From UBA1431 sp049324235 (GTDB lineage: Bacteria; Bacillota; Clostridia; Christensenellales; UBA1431), in NCBI GenBank assembly GCA_049324235.1, contig JBMOLJ010000033.1, forward strand, positions 21,734 to 85,733: a DNA stretch of 64,000 nucleotides. The letters run 5' to 3'. Position numbers and translations under genes: made by a program. The stretch's first letter is position 1, and each line of letters opens with the position of its first letter. The notes beneath the pieces are model-generated. The model was not told the DNA's origin. It ran no database searches and saw nothing but the letters and a program-made list of their open reading frames with translations. Below, one piece after another: positions 16,674 through 25,599 of the stretch.

Positions 16674-17501
16674 TTATTGCGCCTGCACTTGAGGTTCCTC
16701 TGCTTTCTTAACCAGTGAAACGACCGCGCCGGTAGGGCACTTCGCTACGCAGGCCAGACAGGCCGTACACTTTTGCGGGTCTACGGCGGCCAGACTGTTA
16801 TTCACCGTAATCGCCCCGTATTCGCATGCCTTCGAACATAAACCGCAGCCGATGCAGGCATTGGAACAGATGGGCCGGATATCCTTGCCCCTGTTCTGGT
16901 TCATGCACTCCACGCGCACCATGCTGTCCTTAGGTAGCATTTGAATAATGCCAACCGGACAGGTTTCCACGCACTTCCTGCATGCGACACACTTATCCCT
17001 GTCCACACGCGGCACACCATCCTCGTTGAAAGATATAGCATTGAAATTACAGGCCTTGATACAGTCGCCAAAGCCGATGCAGCCCCAGGCGCAGAATTTC
17101 GGCCCGCCTGCGACCAGCTTTGCGCCCGCGCAGGTCTGCAGCCCTCGGTATGTGAAACTGTTCTTGGAGTTCTTGCCGCCCCGGCAGAGCACGGATGCGA
17201 CCATGGGCATCGTTTCCTCGTTCGCAACGCCCAGGATATCCGCTATCTTGCCCCGGTTTTCACGCGAAGTCACCGGACACGCGTCAATAGGCGCCTTTCC
17301 TTCAGCCATTGCGGCCGCCAGACCGTTACATCCCGGAAAACCGCACGCGCCGCAGTTCGCGCCCGCAAGCAGCTCACGTACGGCCTCCACCTTGGGGTCT
17401 GCCTCAACGGCAAATTTCCTGGAAGCGAGGGCAAGCAGCAATCCCAGTACCAAACCGAGGCCGCCTAACACAGCAAAAGGTATGAGCACATCTTGTAGCA
17501 T
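16674..17501 (-). CDS. rnfB: Rnf complex subunit RnfB (ferredoxin-type)
   Basis: The 275-residue protein has one N-terminal membrane segment, a four-cysteine Fe-S motif (Cys50, Cys53, Cys58, Cys75; CGACGFPGC), and several CxxCxxCxxxCP-type 4Fe-4S motifs in the second half (CVACRKCVETCPVG, CIGCGLCSKACEYG, CTACLACVAKCPTG). It accepts electrons from reduced ferredoxin on the cytoplasmic face. It is the last gene of rnfCDGEAB, as in other Clostridia, and longer than the proteobacterial RnfB. AGGAGG precedes the ATG. Confidence 0.95.
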   Translation of the reverse strand: MLQDVLIPFAVLGGLGLVLGLLLALASRKFAVEADPKVEAVRELLAGANCGACGFPGCNGLAAAMAEGKAPIDACPVTSRENRGKIADILGVANEETMPMVASVLCRGGKNSKNSFTYRGLQTCAGAKLVAGGPKFCAWGCIGFGDCIKACNFNAISFNEDGVPRVDRDKCVACRKCVETCPVGIIQMLPKDSMVRVECMNQNRGKDIRPICSNACIGCGLCSKACEYGAITVNNSLAAVDPQKCTACLACVAKCPTGAVVSLVKKAEEPQVQAQ

Positions 17502-17518
17502 GATTTTCCCCTCCTTCC

Positions 17519-18106
17519 CTATTTAATGAGTCCAGAGAACCCTAAAAAAGCCATGGACATGAGGCTTGCCGAAATCAAGCCTATCGGGAATCCCTGGAAC
17601 GGCTTACCGATAGGAGATGTCGCCATACGTTCGCGGATACCAGCAAAGAGCACGATTGCAAGCATGAAACCGAGAGCACCGCCGACACCGCTGATGAACG
17701 TTTGGAAAAGATCGTAGCTATTATTGATGTTGATAATGGTTACGCCCAGCACGGCGCAGTTTGTCGTAATCAAAGGCAGGTATACGCCCAAAGCCTGATA
17801 GAGCGTAGGGCTGCTCTTCATCAGCACCATCTCCACGAGCTGCACCAGGGCCGCAATGACCAAAATGAACGCCAAGGTCTGCATATAAGGAATGCCCAGC
17901 GGATTGAGCAGAAAATATTGTATCAAATAGGTAATCACCGAGGCCATTCCCATAACAAACGTTACGGCGATTCCCATACCCACTGCCGAACTCATCTGGT
18001 TGGATACGCCCAAGAACGGGCAGATGCCGAGTATCCTTGACAGTATGAAGTTGTTTACCAGAATGGAGCTGACAAGCAGCAGGAAAATTCCCCAGATATA
18101 ATCCAT
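17519..18106 (-). CDS. rnfA: Rnf complex membrane subunit RnfA
   Basis: A 195-residue protein with six membrane segments, including LVNNFILSRILGICPFLG and the second-half repeat TTNCAVLGVTI typical of RnfA/NqrE. Each conserved half carries a cysteine for the membrane-embedded Fe-S centre shared with RnfE. Its ATG overlaps the rnfE stop (TAATG), so the two are coupled. It takes part in sodium or proton pumping coupled to ferredoxin:NAD+ electron transfer. Confidence 0.96.
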   Translation of the reverse strand: MDYIWGIFLLLVSSILVNNFILSRILGICPFLGVSNQMSSAVGMGIAVTFVMGMASVITYLIQYFLLNPLGIPYMQTLAFILVIAALVQLVEMVLMKSSPTLYQALGVYLPLITTNCAVLGVTIININNSYDLFQTFISGVGGALGFMLAIVLFAGIRERMATSPIGKPFQGFPIGLISASLMSMAFLGFSGLIK

Positions 18107-18729
18107 TATGCTTTGCCTCCTTCCTTCAGGCTTTTACTCTTACCTTTACTGGTTGCCCAGTTGAACAACGCGATCGCCATGCCGTATGTCAGGAAGCCGC
18201 CCGGCGCCAATATGAAGATCCGAATGGGAGCATACCAATCTGCAAGTATCGTGAACCCAAAAATGGTTCCATTACCAAGCAGTTCACGAATGATGGCGAT
18301 GAATGTGATAGCCAGCGTAAATCCAACACCCATGCCCAAACCGTCCGCGATGGCCGCGAGCGGCTTGTTCTTGGACGCAAACGCCTCCGCGCGCCCCAGT
18401 ATGATACAGTTCACGACGATGAGCGGTATGAAAATACCCAGCGATTTATCTAGGTCCGGAACATATGCCTTTATGACCAACTGTACAATGGTCACGAACG
18501 CGGCGATAACCACGATGAAAATCGGAATGCGTATCTTATCCGGTGTAAATTTCCGGAGCAGAGAGATCACAAGGTTAGAAAACACCAACACGAATGTAAC
18601 CGATAAACCCATGCCGATGCCGTTGGATGCCGCCGTAGTGATGGCCATCGTGGGACAGGTACCCAGCACGAGGCGGTAGGTGGGGTTTTCATCGAGTATG
18701 CCATTTAGAAAAACTTTTCCTAATTTCAT
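18106..18729 (-). CDS. rnfE: Rnf complex membrane subunit RnfE
   Basis: The 207-residue, six-helix protein is related to RnfA by inverted topology. It contains LGTCPTMAITTAASNGIGMG and IPLIVVNCIILGRAEAFASKN, which are standard for RnfE/NqrD. It sits between rnfG and rnfA, with a ribosome site AAAGGGG upstream of the ATG at 18729. Its role is electron transfer across the membrane within the Rnf complex. Confidence 0.96.
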   Translation of the reverse strand: MKLGKVFLNGILDENPTYRLVLGTCPTMAITTAASNGIGMGLSVTFVLVFSNLVISLLRKFTPDKIRIPIFIVVIAAFVTIVQLVIKAYVPDLDKSLGIFIPLIVVNCIILGRAEAFASKNKPLAAIADGLGMGVGFTLAITFIAIIRELLGNGTIFGFTILADWYAPIRIFILAPGGFLTYGMAIALFNWATSKGKSKSLKEGGKA

Positions 18730-18747
18730 TTTCTACACCCCTTTCCT

Positions 18748-19338
18748 TTATTTGCCAACAAGGAAGGCCTGCGCAAACTGGCCCGCCACGTTGATTGCTT
18801 TGGTAACAGCCCTCGATGTTATCGTCGCGCCCGAAATAGCCTGTATCTCGGTATCTTTTGTCGTCGGCGTCTTTGAAACCGTAATTTCCTGGTCTGAAGA
18901 TTTACCGACATACTGGCTTCTGAAGGATTCTTGCGTTGCATTGGCACCCAGGCCAGCCGTTTCATTCTGCGAATCGATACTCACGCCGGTGTATTTTCCG
19001 TCAGGGCTTACACCCACCGTCATAGCGATGAGTCCGGCATAACCCGTACCGTTCACTTTGAGCACATAACCAACTGTTTTACCTTCCTTTTGGCCCTCAA
19101 GTACTTGAGTCACGTCCGCAAACGAATCGTTCCATCCCGCCTGCGACTGGAGATCGCTCATGTTCATTTCTTTGAAATCAGAAGCTTCGGAGCATACGGC
19201 CTTATTTGCCGCCACACTCGCCTCCGCAAGATGCTGCGCGATAGGATCCTTTGTAACGCTGTAGGTCGCGCCGAGCAGTCCCGCTGAAATTGCGCATATA
19301 AGCAACAGCCTGAGCCCAAGATTTAGAAAATCACGCAT
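18748..19338 (-). CDS. rnfG: Rnf complex FMN-binding subunit RnfG
   Basis: The 196-residue protein has one N-terminal membrane helix and an extracytoplasmic FMN-binding domain. The covalent flavinylation motif SGATITS is near residue 170, with the second threonine expected to carry FMN. The ATG at 19338 overlaps the end of rnfD by eight bases and follows GGGGAGGTG. No ApbE flavin transferase gene is present in the window, although one would be needed to attach FMN. Confidence 0.95.
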   Translation of the reverse strand: MRDFLNLGLRLLLICAISAGLLGATYSVTKDPIAQHLAEASVAANKAVCSEASDFKEMNMSDLQSQAGWNDSFADVTQVLEGQKEGKTVGYVLKVNGTGYAGLIAMTVGVSPDGKYTGVSIDSQNETAGLGANATQESFRSQYVGKSSDQEITVSKTPTTKDTEIQAISGATITSRAVTKAINVAGQFAQAFLVGK

Positions 19339-20266
19339 TTTTCTTCACCTCCCCATAGATACGGGGGCGTGTCATGCGGTCAATCATCGGGGTTGCAATA
19401 TTCATAAGGATGATCGAGAACGCAACGCCTTCCGCCATGCCCCCCAGCAGGCGGATAACGACTACGATCGCACCGCAACCTACGCCCATGATGATCTTTC
19501 CCACAGGCGTAACCGGCGAGGTGACGTAGTCGGTCGCCATGAAAATGGCGCCCAGGAGCAGGCCGCCGCCCAGAAGATGGTACACCACATTCTGGATAGG
19601 CCCGAATATTAATGTTAAGATTGCTACAGTGCCGATAAATGCAACCGGTATGTGCCAGGAAATCACCTTGCGCACAAGCAGGTAGATCCCGCCGATAATA
19701 AGCGCTATCGCGCAGGTCTCGCCCAGACAGCCACCATGAACGCCGAACAGCATATTCGATATGGAAGGCAGCGGGTCGGTGGAAAGCCCTTTTACGATTG
19801 CCAGCGGCGTCGCGTTGCTCACCGCGTCCACAGCGGGGTTCACCCAGTTTGTCATCTGAACGCCGAATGAGGTCATCAAAAATACCCTTGCCGCCGCGGC
19901 GGGGTTCATGAAGTTGTGTCCCAGCCCGCCGAACACCTGCTTGACGATAGCGATTGCAAAGATCGAACCGATAAAGGGGAGATACCACGGTGCGGTCGGC
20001 GTAAGGTTAAACGCAACGATAACCCCGGTTACGACCGCCGACCAGTCATTAACCGTTACCTTTTTCTTTGTCAAAAACTGTATCAAAGCCTCCGTAATAA
20101 CCGCCGTACCCACAGCAATCGCAATTATGACCGCGGCCCAATATCCGAAGATAACGACCGCGGCGACGGCTGCCGGTAAAAGCGCGATCAGAACGTCGAT
20201 CATGATGCGCGACACGGTCTCGTTCGAGCGGATATGCGGAGAGCTGGAAATGATTGTGTTTTCCAT
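19331..20266 (-). CDS. rnfD: Rnf complex membrane flavoprotein RnfD
   Basis: A 311-residue protein with about nine membrane segments. It carries the covalent FMN motif VSNATP (threonine in DAVSNATPLA) and conserved GGLGHNFMNPAAAARVFL and MATDYVTSPVTPVG segments. The start at 20266 (MENTIISSSPHIRS) was chosen for the preceding GGAAGGGAAAAG and family alignment; the open frame extends further into rnfC. It is followed by rnfG with an eight-base overlap. Confidence 0.95.
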   Translation of the reverse strand: MENTIISSSPHIRSNETVSRIMIDVLIALLPAAVAAVVIFGYWAAVIIAIAVGTAVITEALIQFLTKKKVTVNDWSAVVTGVIVAFNLTPTAPWYLPFIGSIFAIAIVKQVFGGLGHNFMNPAAAARVFLMTSFGVQMTNWVNPAVDAVSNATPLAIVKGLSTDPLPSISNMLFGVHGGCLGETCAIALIIGGIYLLVRKVISWHIPVAFIGTVAILTLIFGPIQNVVYHLLGGGLLLGAIFMATDYVTSPVTPVGKIIMGVGCGAIVVVIRLLGGMAEGVAFSIILMNIATPMIDRMTRPRIYGEVKKNA

Positions 20267-20282
20267 TTTATCTTTTCCCTTC

Positions 20283-21620
20283 CTACGCTTTCTTTCTTCG
20301 TGCAGCCAGAATAGCGCCCTTGGCCAGACGGATGGACTGTACCAGCTGGCGTTTTGCGGGACATACATACGAGCATACGCCGCATTCGATGCAATCCAGC
20401 GCGTGGAATGCTTCCGCTTTTTCCAGGTTGTTCAGGCGTGAATAACCGTCGATATACAGGGGCTGCAAACGTATGGGGCAATGCTCCGCGCATCTTCCGC
20501 AGCGGATGCAGTTGCTTTCTTCATCGGTATTTGCAAGCTCCTTGGAAAGCACCACGATGCCCGATGTGCCCTTGAGCACCGGCACCGACGTATCGTACAC
20601 CGGCTGTCCCATCATCGGTCCGCCGTTTAATATCTTTCCGATTTCGCCTTCCGTACCGCCCGCCTGCTCGATAATGTCGCCAAACGGGGTGCCTATGCGC
20701 ACCAGCAGGTTCGCGGGGCTTTTTACCGCACCGGATACCGTGACCACGCGCTCAATGAGCGGCATGCCGGTAGACAGCGCCTCGGCAATCTTTGCGGCGG
20801 TCCCTACGTTGGATACCACCACGCCCGCGTCGGCCGGAAGCGCCCCCGAAGGCACCTCGCGCCCGGTCGCGGCATTGATGAGCTGTTTCTCGGCGCCCTG
20901 CGGGTATTTCACCTTGAGCGTGACGATCTCGATGCCCGCCTTGCCCGCTATCGCTTTTTCGAGGGCTGCGATTGCATCCGGCTTATTCAGTTCCACCCCG
21001 ATATAGCCTTTTTGAACGCCCACCGCTTTCATGATGGCCTGCAGGCCCAATACGACGTCTTCGGATTTTTCAAGCATCACGCGATGGTCCGCCGTGAGGA
21101 AGGGCTCGCATTCCGCACCGTTCAATATGATGCAGTCGACGTTCTTTTCAGGAGGCACCGAAAGTTTCACGTGCGTGGGGAATGCGGCGCCGCCCATGCC
21201 GACCATGCCGGCGGCCGTAATCGCAGCCTTGATTTCGTCGGGTGACAGCGCTTCGATGCTGCCGGCCGGCTTGAGTCCGTCCACAACGGTGTCCTGGAAA
21301 TCGTTTTCGATCACTACGCACAGCGGCTTTGCCCCCGACGCCACCAGGCGGGGTTCCACGGCAATAACTTTACCCGAGATGCTTGCGTGCACGGGCGCGC
21401 TTACAAAGCCGCCCGGCTCACCGATGAGCTGTCCCATCTTCACGGTATCGCCAACCTTGACAACACATTTGGCGGGTGCGCCGATATGCTGCGCCATGGG
21501 AAGCACCGCTACCGCCGGCGGTTTCGCCTTGGTAATGGGCTGCTTCTCAGACAAATGCTTGCCGTGATGCATCCGGCCAAGGGGGTGCGTACCTCCCTTG
21601 AACGTACGTTCCTTAATCAC
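20283..21620 (-). CDS. rnfC: Rnf complex NADH-binding subunit RnfC
   Basis: This protein of about 445 residues binds FMN and NAD(H) and carries two C-terminal 4Fe-4S motifs (CIRCGRCAEHCPI and CIECGVCSYVCPAKR). The early TFKGGTHP is the RnfC hallmark, followed by GxGxx nucleotide-binding stretches including GMVGMGGAAFPTHVK. I prefer the GTG at 21620 because AGAAGG lies seven bases upstream and it matches the family start; a GTG at 21656 without a ribosome site would add 12 residues. It is the first gene of the operon. Confidence 0.95.
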   Translation of the reverse strand: MIKERTFKGGTHPLGRMHHGKHLSEKQPITKAKPPAVAVLPMAQHIGAPAKCVVKVGDTVKMGQLIGEPGGFVSAPVHASISGKVIAVEPRLVASGAKPLCVVIENDFQDTVVDGLKPAGSIEALSPDEIKAAITAAGMVGMGGAAFPTHVKLSVPPEKNVDCIILNGAECEPFLTADHRVMLEKSEDVVLGLQAIMKAVGVQKGYIGVELNKPDAIAALEKAIAGKAGIEIVTLKVKYPQGAEKQLINAATGREVPSGALPADAGVVVSNVGTAAKIAEALSTGMPLIERVVTVSGAVKSPANLLVRIGTPFGDIIEQAGGTEGEIGKILNGGPMMGQPVYDTSVPVLKGTSGIVVLSKELANTDEESNCIRCGRCAEHCPIRLQPLYIDGYSRLNNLEKAEAFHALDCIECGVCSYVCPAKRQLVQSIRLAKGAILAARRKKA

Positions 21621-21663
21621 CTTTACACCTTCTTTCAATGATTCCGGTAAAAACACATTTTAA

Positions 21664-21718
21664 GAAACACCTCTTTATTTTTTTCCTATAAAAATATGGA
21701 AAAGAATAAAGAAGTGTT
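21664..21718. repeat. Imperfect long inverted repeat in the rnfC leader
   Basis: Left arm AAACACCTCTTTATT and right arm AATAAAGAAGTGTTT are nearly complementary, with inner TTCC/GGAA pairs around an A/T loop. It falls between the predicted rnf promoter and the rnfC start, so it would form in the leader RNA. Any regulatory role is inference. Confidence 0.6.
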
Positions 21719-21757
21719 TTCAAAATCAAAAGTGCGTTCTTTATATAAATCGTTATT

Positions 21758-21786
21758 ATTATAACACATGCATACTTTTGTGTATA
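21758..21786 (-). promoter_or_regulatory. Promoter of the rnf operon
   Basis: On the minus strand a perfect TATAAT (21763-21758) is preceded at 17 bases by TATACA (21786-21781). Transcription from near 21751 would give a leader of about 130 bases containing the 21664-21718 inverted repeat. Confidence 0.55.
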
Positions 21787-21838
21787 TACATTTTGAAAGA
21801 TTATGAAGGATTCTGTTTCCCGAATTGCATGAATAGGG

Positions 21839-22198
21839 TTATTTCTTCTGTTTGATTCCGGTTACAATCAGGACAGCCCCGACGCTCACCGAAAATATGC
21901 CGAATATCGTCCGTAATGCTATGCCGCTCAACAAAAAAGCAAGCCGCGCGCCCAAAAACGCGGTAACAGCGCCTGACGTTCCAATATAAAAGAGATAACG
22001 CCCGTTCAAGCGCCGCGCTCTCCAATTGGTCCAGGTCGATACGGCGGCAGCCGGTATGAAGCCGTACAACCCGGCCGTCTGTGCCGCAAGCTGTTTGACG
22101 CCTGAAAGAAGCATGAGCGAAGGCACCAGCAAGGCGGCGCCCCCCAGGCCCATTCCGGCCGCAACGCCGGACAGGATGCCCAGAACAAACTCCAGCAT
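21839..22198 (-). CDS. TauE/SafE-type permease, C-terminal half protein
   Basis: The 119-residue protein has about four membrane helices and the TauE/SafE glycine-rich start LGILSGVAAGMGLGGAALLVPSL. It is one half of a normal 240-260-residue TauE/SafE transporter; the other half is encoded by the gene 17 bases upstream, also 119 residues. GAAGG precedes the ATG. Two such half proteins probably assemble as a heterodimer exporting a sulfur-containing or organic anion; the substrate is not known. Confidence 0.82.
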   Translation of the reverse strand: MLEFVLGILSGVAAGMGLGGAALLVPSLMLLSGVKQLAAQTAGLYGFIPAAAVSTWTNWRARRLNGRYLFYIGTSGAVTAFLGARLAFLLSGIALRTIFGIFSVSVGAVLIVTGIKQKK

Positions 22199-22215
22199 GG
22201 AATTACCTTCTTCCT

Positions 22216-22575
22216 TTACAAAAGAATCATAAACGCGCCGGAAACCGTAAGCGAAGCGCCCAGCAGAATTTTCAGCACGCGCTCGGGAAGGCGGCCCAAA
22301 AGCCATGAACCAAGATAGCCGCCAATCGCCATGCCCGGCACTACCGCCAACAACAGCGCCGCGTCGGCCTGACCTGCGCCGGTATAGGTGGCGGCGCTCA
22401 GGAGTGTGAACCAAAGCGCGCACGCCGTGGACGCAGCGTGCGCGCCTGCCTGCGCTTCTTTAAGCCGGAGCATCCCCAGCAGGACGATAAGGCCGCCGCC
22501 CGTGCCCAGCAGTCCGTTTATAAAGCCCGCGACGGCGCCGACCCCCAGCATGTACGCCTTCTTTTTGCTTTTCAC
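22216..22575 (-). CDS. TauE/SafE-type permease, N-terminal half protein
   Basis: A small membrane protein with about four helices and the family motif VAGFINGLLGTGGGLIVLLGML. I chose GTG at 22575, eight bases after AAGGCGG, because the longer frame from 22629 runs into a terminator hairpin and has no ribosome site; the result is 119 residues, equal to its partner. The pair is encoded in tandem and likely forms one transporter. Confidence 0.8.
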   Translation of the reverse strand: MKSKKKAYMLGVGAVAGFINGLLGTGGGLIVLLGMLRLKEAQAGAHAASTACALWFTLLSAATYTGAGQADAALLLAVVPGMAIGGYLGSWLLGRLPERVLKILLGASLTVSGAFMILL

Positions 22576-22633
22576 AATGGTTTCCGCCTTTTTTAATATT
22601 CGTATTGTCCCCCGCCGCCGGCCAAACATGCCC

Positions 22634-22674
22634 GTATAAAAATCCCCGGCATGTTTGGCCGGGGATTTTTATGC
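22634..22674. terminator. Bidirectional terminator between GNAT gene and TauE pair
   Basis: Arms ATAAAAATCCCCGGC and GCCGGGGATTTTTAT enclose a short loop; the A/T flanks give U-tracts on both strands. On the minus strand it ends the GNAT-like gene located upstream. Confidence 0.8.
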
Positions 22675-22708
22675 TTATATAGTATATTCTTTTTCAATTA
22701 TTGTTATG

Positions 22709-23830
22709 TCAATCAAGGTCCTTTACATAACACCGGCGGCGCCTGTGCTGCCGTGTTTCAAATTCTTTCCACAGGGCAAGCATGCGCGTATTTTCCTCAA
22801 GCTCAGGCCCGGTTTCCGCCCATTTGATACCGTTTTTTATACCATTTTTCGTAAACTCGTTCAGAACCACGGCGCTCACGCCCGCGTTCTGCATATCCGG
22901 CCGGATCGCGATAAAGTACAGATCGAGCGAATCATTATGTTTCAATGCACGCATCAGCCGGAAGATTCCGAACGGGAAAAGCCGCCCTTTGCTTTTCCGG
23001 ATGGCTTTGCCGAGGGACGGCACAGCCACGCCGTAACCGGCTATTTTGTTGTTCTTATCCATCACCACGCACAAATAATCCGGTGAGATATATTTAATGT
23101 ACTCGGTGATATATTTGTCCGCCTGCTCTCGCGAGAGTTCCACCACGCCCGGAAGCTCCCTGAACGCCTCGTTGAGCACCTCAAAGGCCTCATCAAGGTA
23201 CGGATAGATATCCTTGATTGTCTTAAGCGGCAAAATGGTAAAATGGTTCCTGCGCAGGATGAGATCCGCAATGCGCTGTACGCGCTCGCTGGGCTTCTCG
23301 GGCGTCATGACCTGAAACTCCAGCCAGTCGTATTTCTTGGTGTAGCCCATTTTTTCCATATACTGCGGGTAGTACGGATGATTATAGATCGTAATGGCAA
23401 GATCCTGCTCTTCAAAACCCTCGACCAGCATGCCCTGCTTATCAAGGTCGCAGAAGCCGAGCGGCCCCTGCACCCTGTTCATCCCCTTGCTGCGCGCCCA
23501 GTCCTCCACCGCCGCAAAAAGCGCCTGCGCCACCTCGAAATCTTCAATGAAATCAAGTAGCCAGAAACGCACGGCGCTCTCGTTCCACGCCTCGTTTGCG
23601 GCCGTGTTCAGGATTGCTGTCACGCGGCCGGCCGCTTTTCCCCCTTTGATTGCCAGAAATGAAATGGTTTCATTGTATTTCAGCGACGGATTCTTAGCGG
23701 GTAATAGCATCGCCTTCTCTTCCGTGCGTACTTCTGGCACCCAATACGGATTGTCTTTATAAATCGCGTACGGAAGACTCACAAACTTTCTCAGGTCCGC
23801 CGCCGTTTCAACTTTTCTGATCTCGACCAT
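22709..23830 (-). CDS. GNAT-superfamily N-acetyltransferase-like protein
   Basis: A 373-residue cytoplasmic protein related to a conserved family of double-GNAT-like proteins (often annotated YghO-like). The N-terminal segment has RKFVSLPYAIYKDNPYWVPEV, followed by GGKAAGRVTAILN and VQGPLGFCDLDKQGMLVEGF; the C-terminal half has LYFIAIRPDMQNAGVSAVVLNE, resembling an acetyl-CoA-binding strand and helix. Substrate is unknown. A GGAGG plus GGGGA precede the ATG at 23830. It is flanked by terminator 22634-22674 and is likely monocistronic. Confidence 0.8.
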   Translation of the reverse strand: MVEIRKVETAADLRKFVSLPYAIYKDNPYWVPEVRTEEKAMLLPAKNPSLKYNETISFLAIKGGKAAGRVTAILNTAANEAWNESAVRFWLLDFIEDFEVAQALFAAVEDWARSKGMNRVQGPLGFCDLDKQGMLVEGFEEQDLAITIYNHPYYPQYMEKMGYTKKYDWLEFQVMTPEKPSERVQRIADLILRRNHFTILPLKTIKDIYPYLDEAFEVLNEAFRELPGVVELSREQADKYITEYIKYISPDYLCVVMDKNNKIAGYGVAVPSLGKAIRKSKGRLFPFGIFRLMRALKHNDSLDLYFIAIRPDMQNAGVSAVVLNEFTKNGIKNGIKWAETGPELEENTRMLALWKEFETRQHRRRRCYVKDLD

Positions 23831-23915
23831 TCCCCAGCCTCCGCTCCATTCATAGCGTATGCATCATTATAACAAAACGGCAACCCTATAACAAGTGCCA
23901 CCCGCCCCATGCAAG

Positions 23916-25562
23916 TCACACGGCCGGTTTCGCGGGTTTATCCTTTATCGGGCGGAGCGAGTACGCGATGTTCTTGGCATGGTCTGCCGCACGCTCCAGC
24001 TCGCTGATCATGTCCGTGAATATGACGCCGCTTTTCGGAAAACAGACCTCAACGCTCAGCCTGTCGATATGGCTTTGTTTAAAGTCTACCTGCATGCGGT
24101 TGATCACGCGGTCCAGGGCTTCAACCATGCCGAGGCGCGACTCGTCGCGCTTGGCGAAGACATCCAGGCACACATCAATGATCTCTTCCACCTTTTCGGT
24201 CATGATCCTGAGTTGGGCAAGCGCCTCGTCGGTGAATTTAAGCTTTTCATCAATGCGGGTAATGGTATACCCCGCGATGTTTTCCGCGTGGTCCCCGATA
24301 CGTTCCATGTCTCCTACCACATGGAAGTAAGAGCCGATGGTTTCCCTGTCTTTGTCAGACAGGTCCAGTGACGAGCATTTCACAAGATAACGGATGATCT
24401 CGTGGTTTATGTAATTGATGTTTTTCTCGCGCCGAAGCACTTTCTCGACCAAAGCATCGTCCTTGTTGAAAAATGCCTTTACTGACGCGGAGAAATTGCG
24501 CCTGGCCAGCCTGCCCATCCGGTTCAATTCCTCGTGGACGAGATCGACCGCCACCGCCGGCGCTTCCAGCATCGTTTCGTTGATGTGGACCAGCGCTCTT
24601 TCATCTTCCCCGCAGTCATCGTCCTTGCGGTTGGGCAGCAGTGTCTTTGCCAGTTTGACCAGAAGGTGCGCAAACGGCAGCATCAGTATGACGTTCGTTG
24701 TGTTGAACAGCGTATGGAAGTTGGCGATCTGTCTGGCCACATTATCAGGCGACAGCGATTGCAGCCAATCCACAATCGGCAATACCGCAAGAAGCACGCT
24801 GAAAATAATCGTACCTATTGTGTTAAAGCTCGCGTGTATGATCGCGGCGCGCTTTGAATCCGTGTTTGCGCTCAGGCTGGCCAGCACTGCCGTGATGCAG
24901 GTGCCGATGTTGCAGCCCAGCACGACGAAAACAGCGCTGCTCAGGGGAATGAGTCCCTGCATGGCCAGCGCCTGCAGTATACCGATCGAAACCGAGGAGC
25001 TCTGGATGATACAGGTCACCAGCAGGCCTGTTAAAATGCCGACAAAGGGGCTTTGGAAGTTGACCATGAAATGCTGGAACGCCACATCCGTCTTTAATGG
25101 CTCCATCGCGCCTGCAAGCAGTTTCATCCCCAGGAACAGAATGCCAAAACCAGCCAGTATCTCGCCGAAGCGTTTAACCGACCGGTTTTTAAAAAGAATG
25201 AAGCAGATTGCGCCCACGAATACAAAAATAGGTGCGATATCTGTAAGCTTTACTGCAATAATCTGCGCGGTGACCGTGGTCCCGATCTCTGCGCCCATAA
25301 TGATCCCGACTGCCTGCTGCAACTGCAGCAGGCCCGCATTGATAAACCCGACGACCGTCACCGTCGTCGCCGACGAGCTTTGGATGACCATCGTGATGCC
25401 CATGCCTACCAGCACGCCCTTTACCCGGTTGTTGGTCAGTTTCCCGAGCATTTCGCGCATCCTGTCTCCGGCCGCGCGCTCCAGGCCTTCGCTCATGATT
25501 TTCATGCCATATAAGAAAAGGCCTAATCCTCCGCACATCTGAAATATATTCAATATATTCAT
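23916..25562 (-). CDS. Na+/phosphate cotransporter with C-terminal PhoU domain
   Basis: The 548-residue protein has two inverted Na/Pi-cotransporter repeats marked by VIQSSSATTVTVVGFINAG and CIIQSSSVSIGILQ; the QSSS motifs bind sodium and phosphate. About eight membrane helices are followed by a cytoplasmic PhoU-like helical domain over the last 200 residues (GDMERIGDHAENIAG). The family imports phosphate. The ATG at 25562 follows AGGAGAG. The trmL gene ends 37 bases upstream on the same strand. Confidence 0.92.
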   Translation of the reverse strand: MNILNIFQMCGGLGLFLYGMKIMSEGLERAAGDRMREMLGKLTNNRVKGVLVGMGITMVIQSSSATTVTVVGFINAGLLQLQQAVGIIMGAEIGTTVTAQIIAVKLTDIAPIFVFVGAICFILFKNRSVKRFGEILAGFGILFLGMKLLAGAMEPLKTDVAFQHFMVNFQSPFVGILTGLLVTCIIQSSSVSIGILQALAMQGLIPLSSAVFVVLGCNIGTCITAVLASLSANTDSKRAAIIHASFNTIGTIIFSVLLAVLPIVDWLQSLSPDNVARQIANFHTLFNTTNVILMLPFAHLLVKLAKTLLPNRKDDDCGEDERALVHINETMLEAPAVAVDLVHEELNRMGRLARRNFSASVKAFFNKDDALVEKVLRREKNINYINHEIIRYLVKCSSLDLSDKDRETIGSYFHVVGDMERIGDHAENIAGYTITRIDEKLKFTDEALAQLRIMTEKVEEIIDVCLDVFAKRDESRLGMVEALDRVINRMQVDFKQSHIDRLSVEVCFPKSGVIFTDMISELERAADHAKNIAYSLRPIKDKPAKPAV

Positions 25563-25599
25563 TTCGGGTAGCTCTCTCCTTAGCTGAGTTTTTGGAGTA

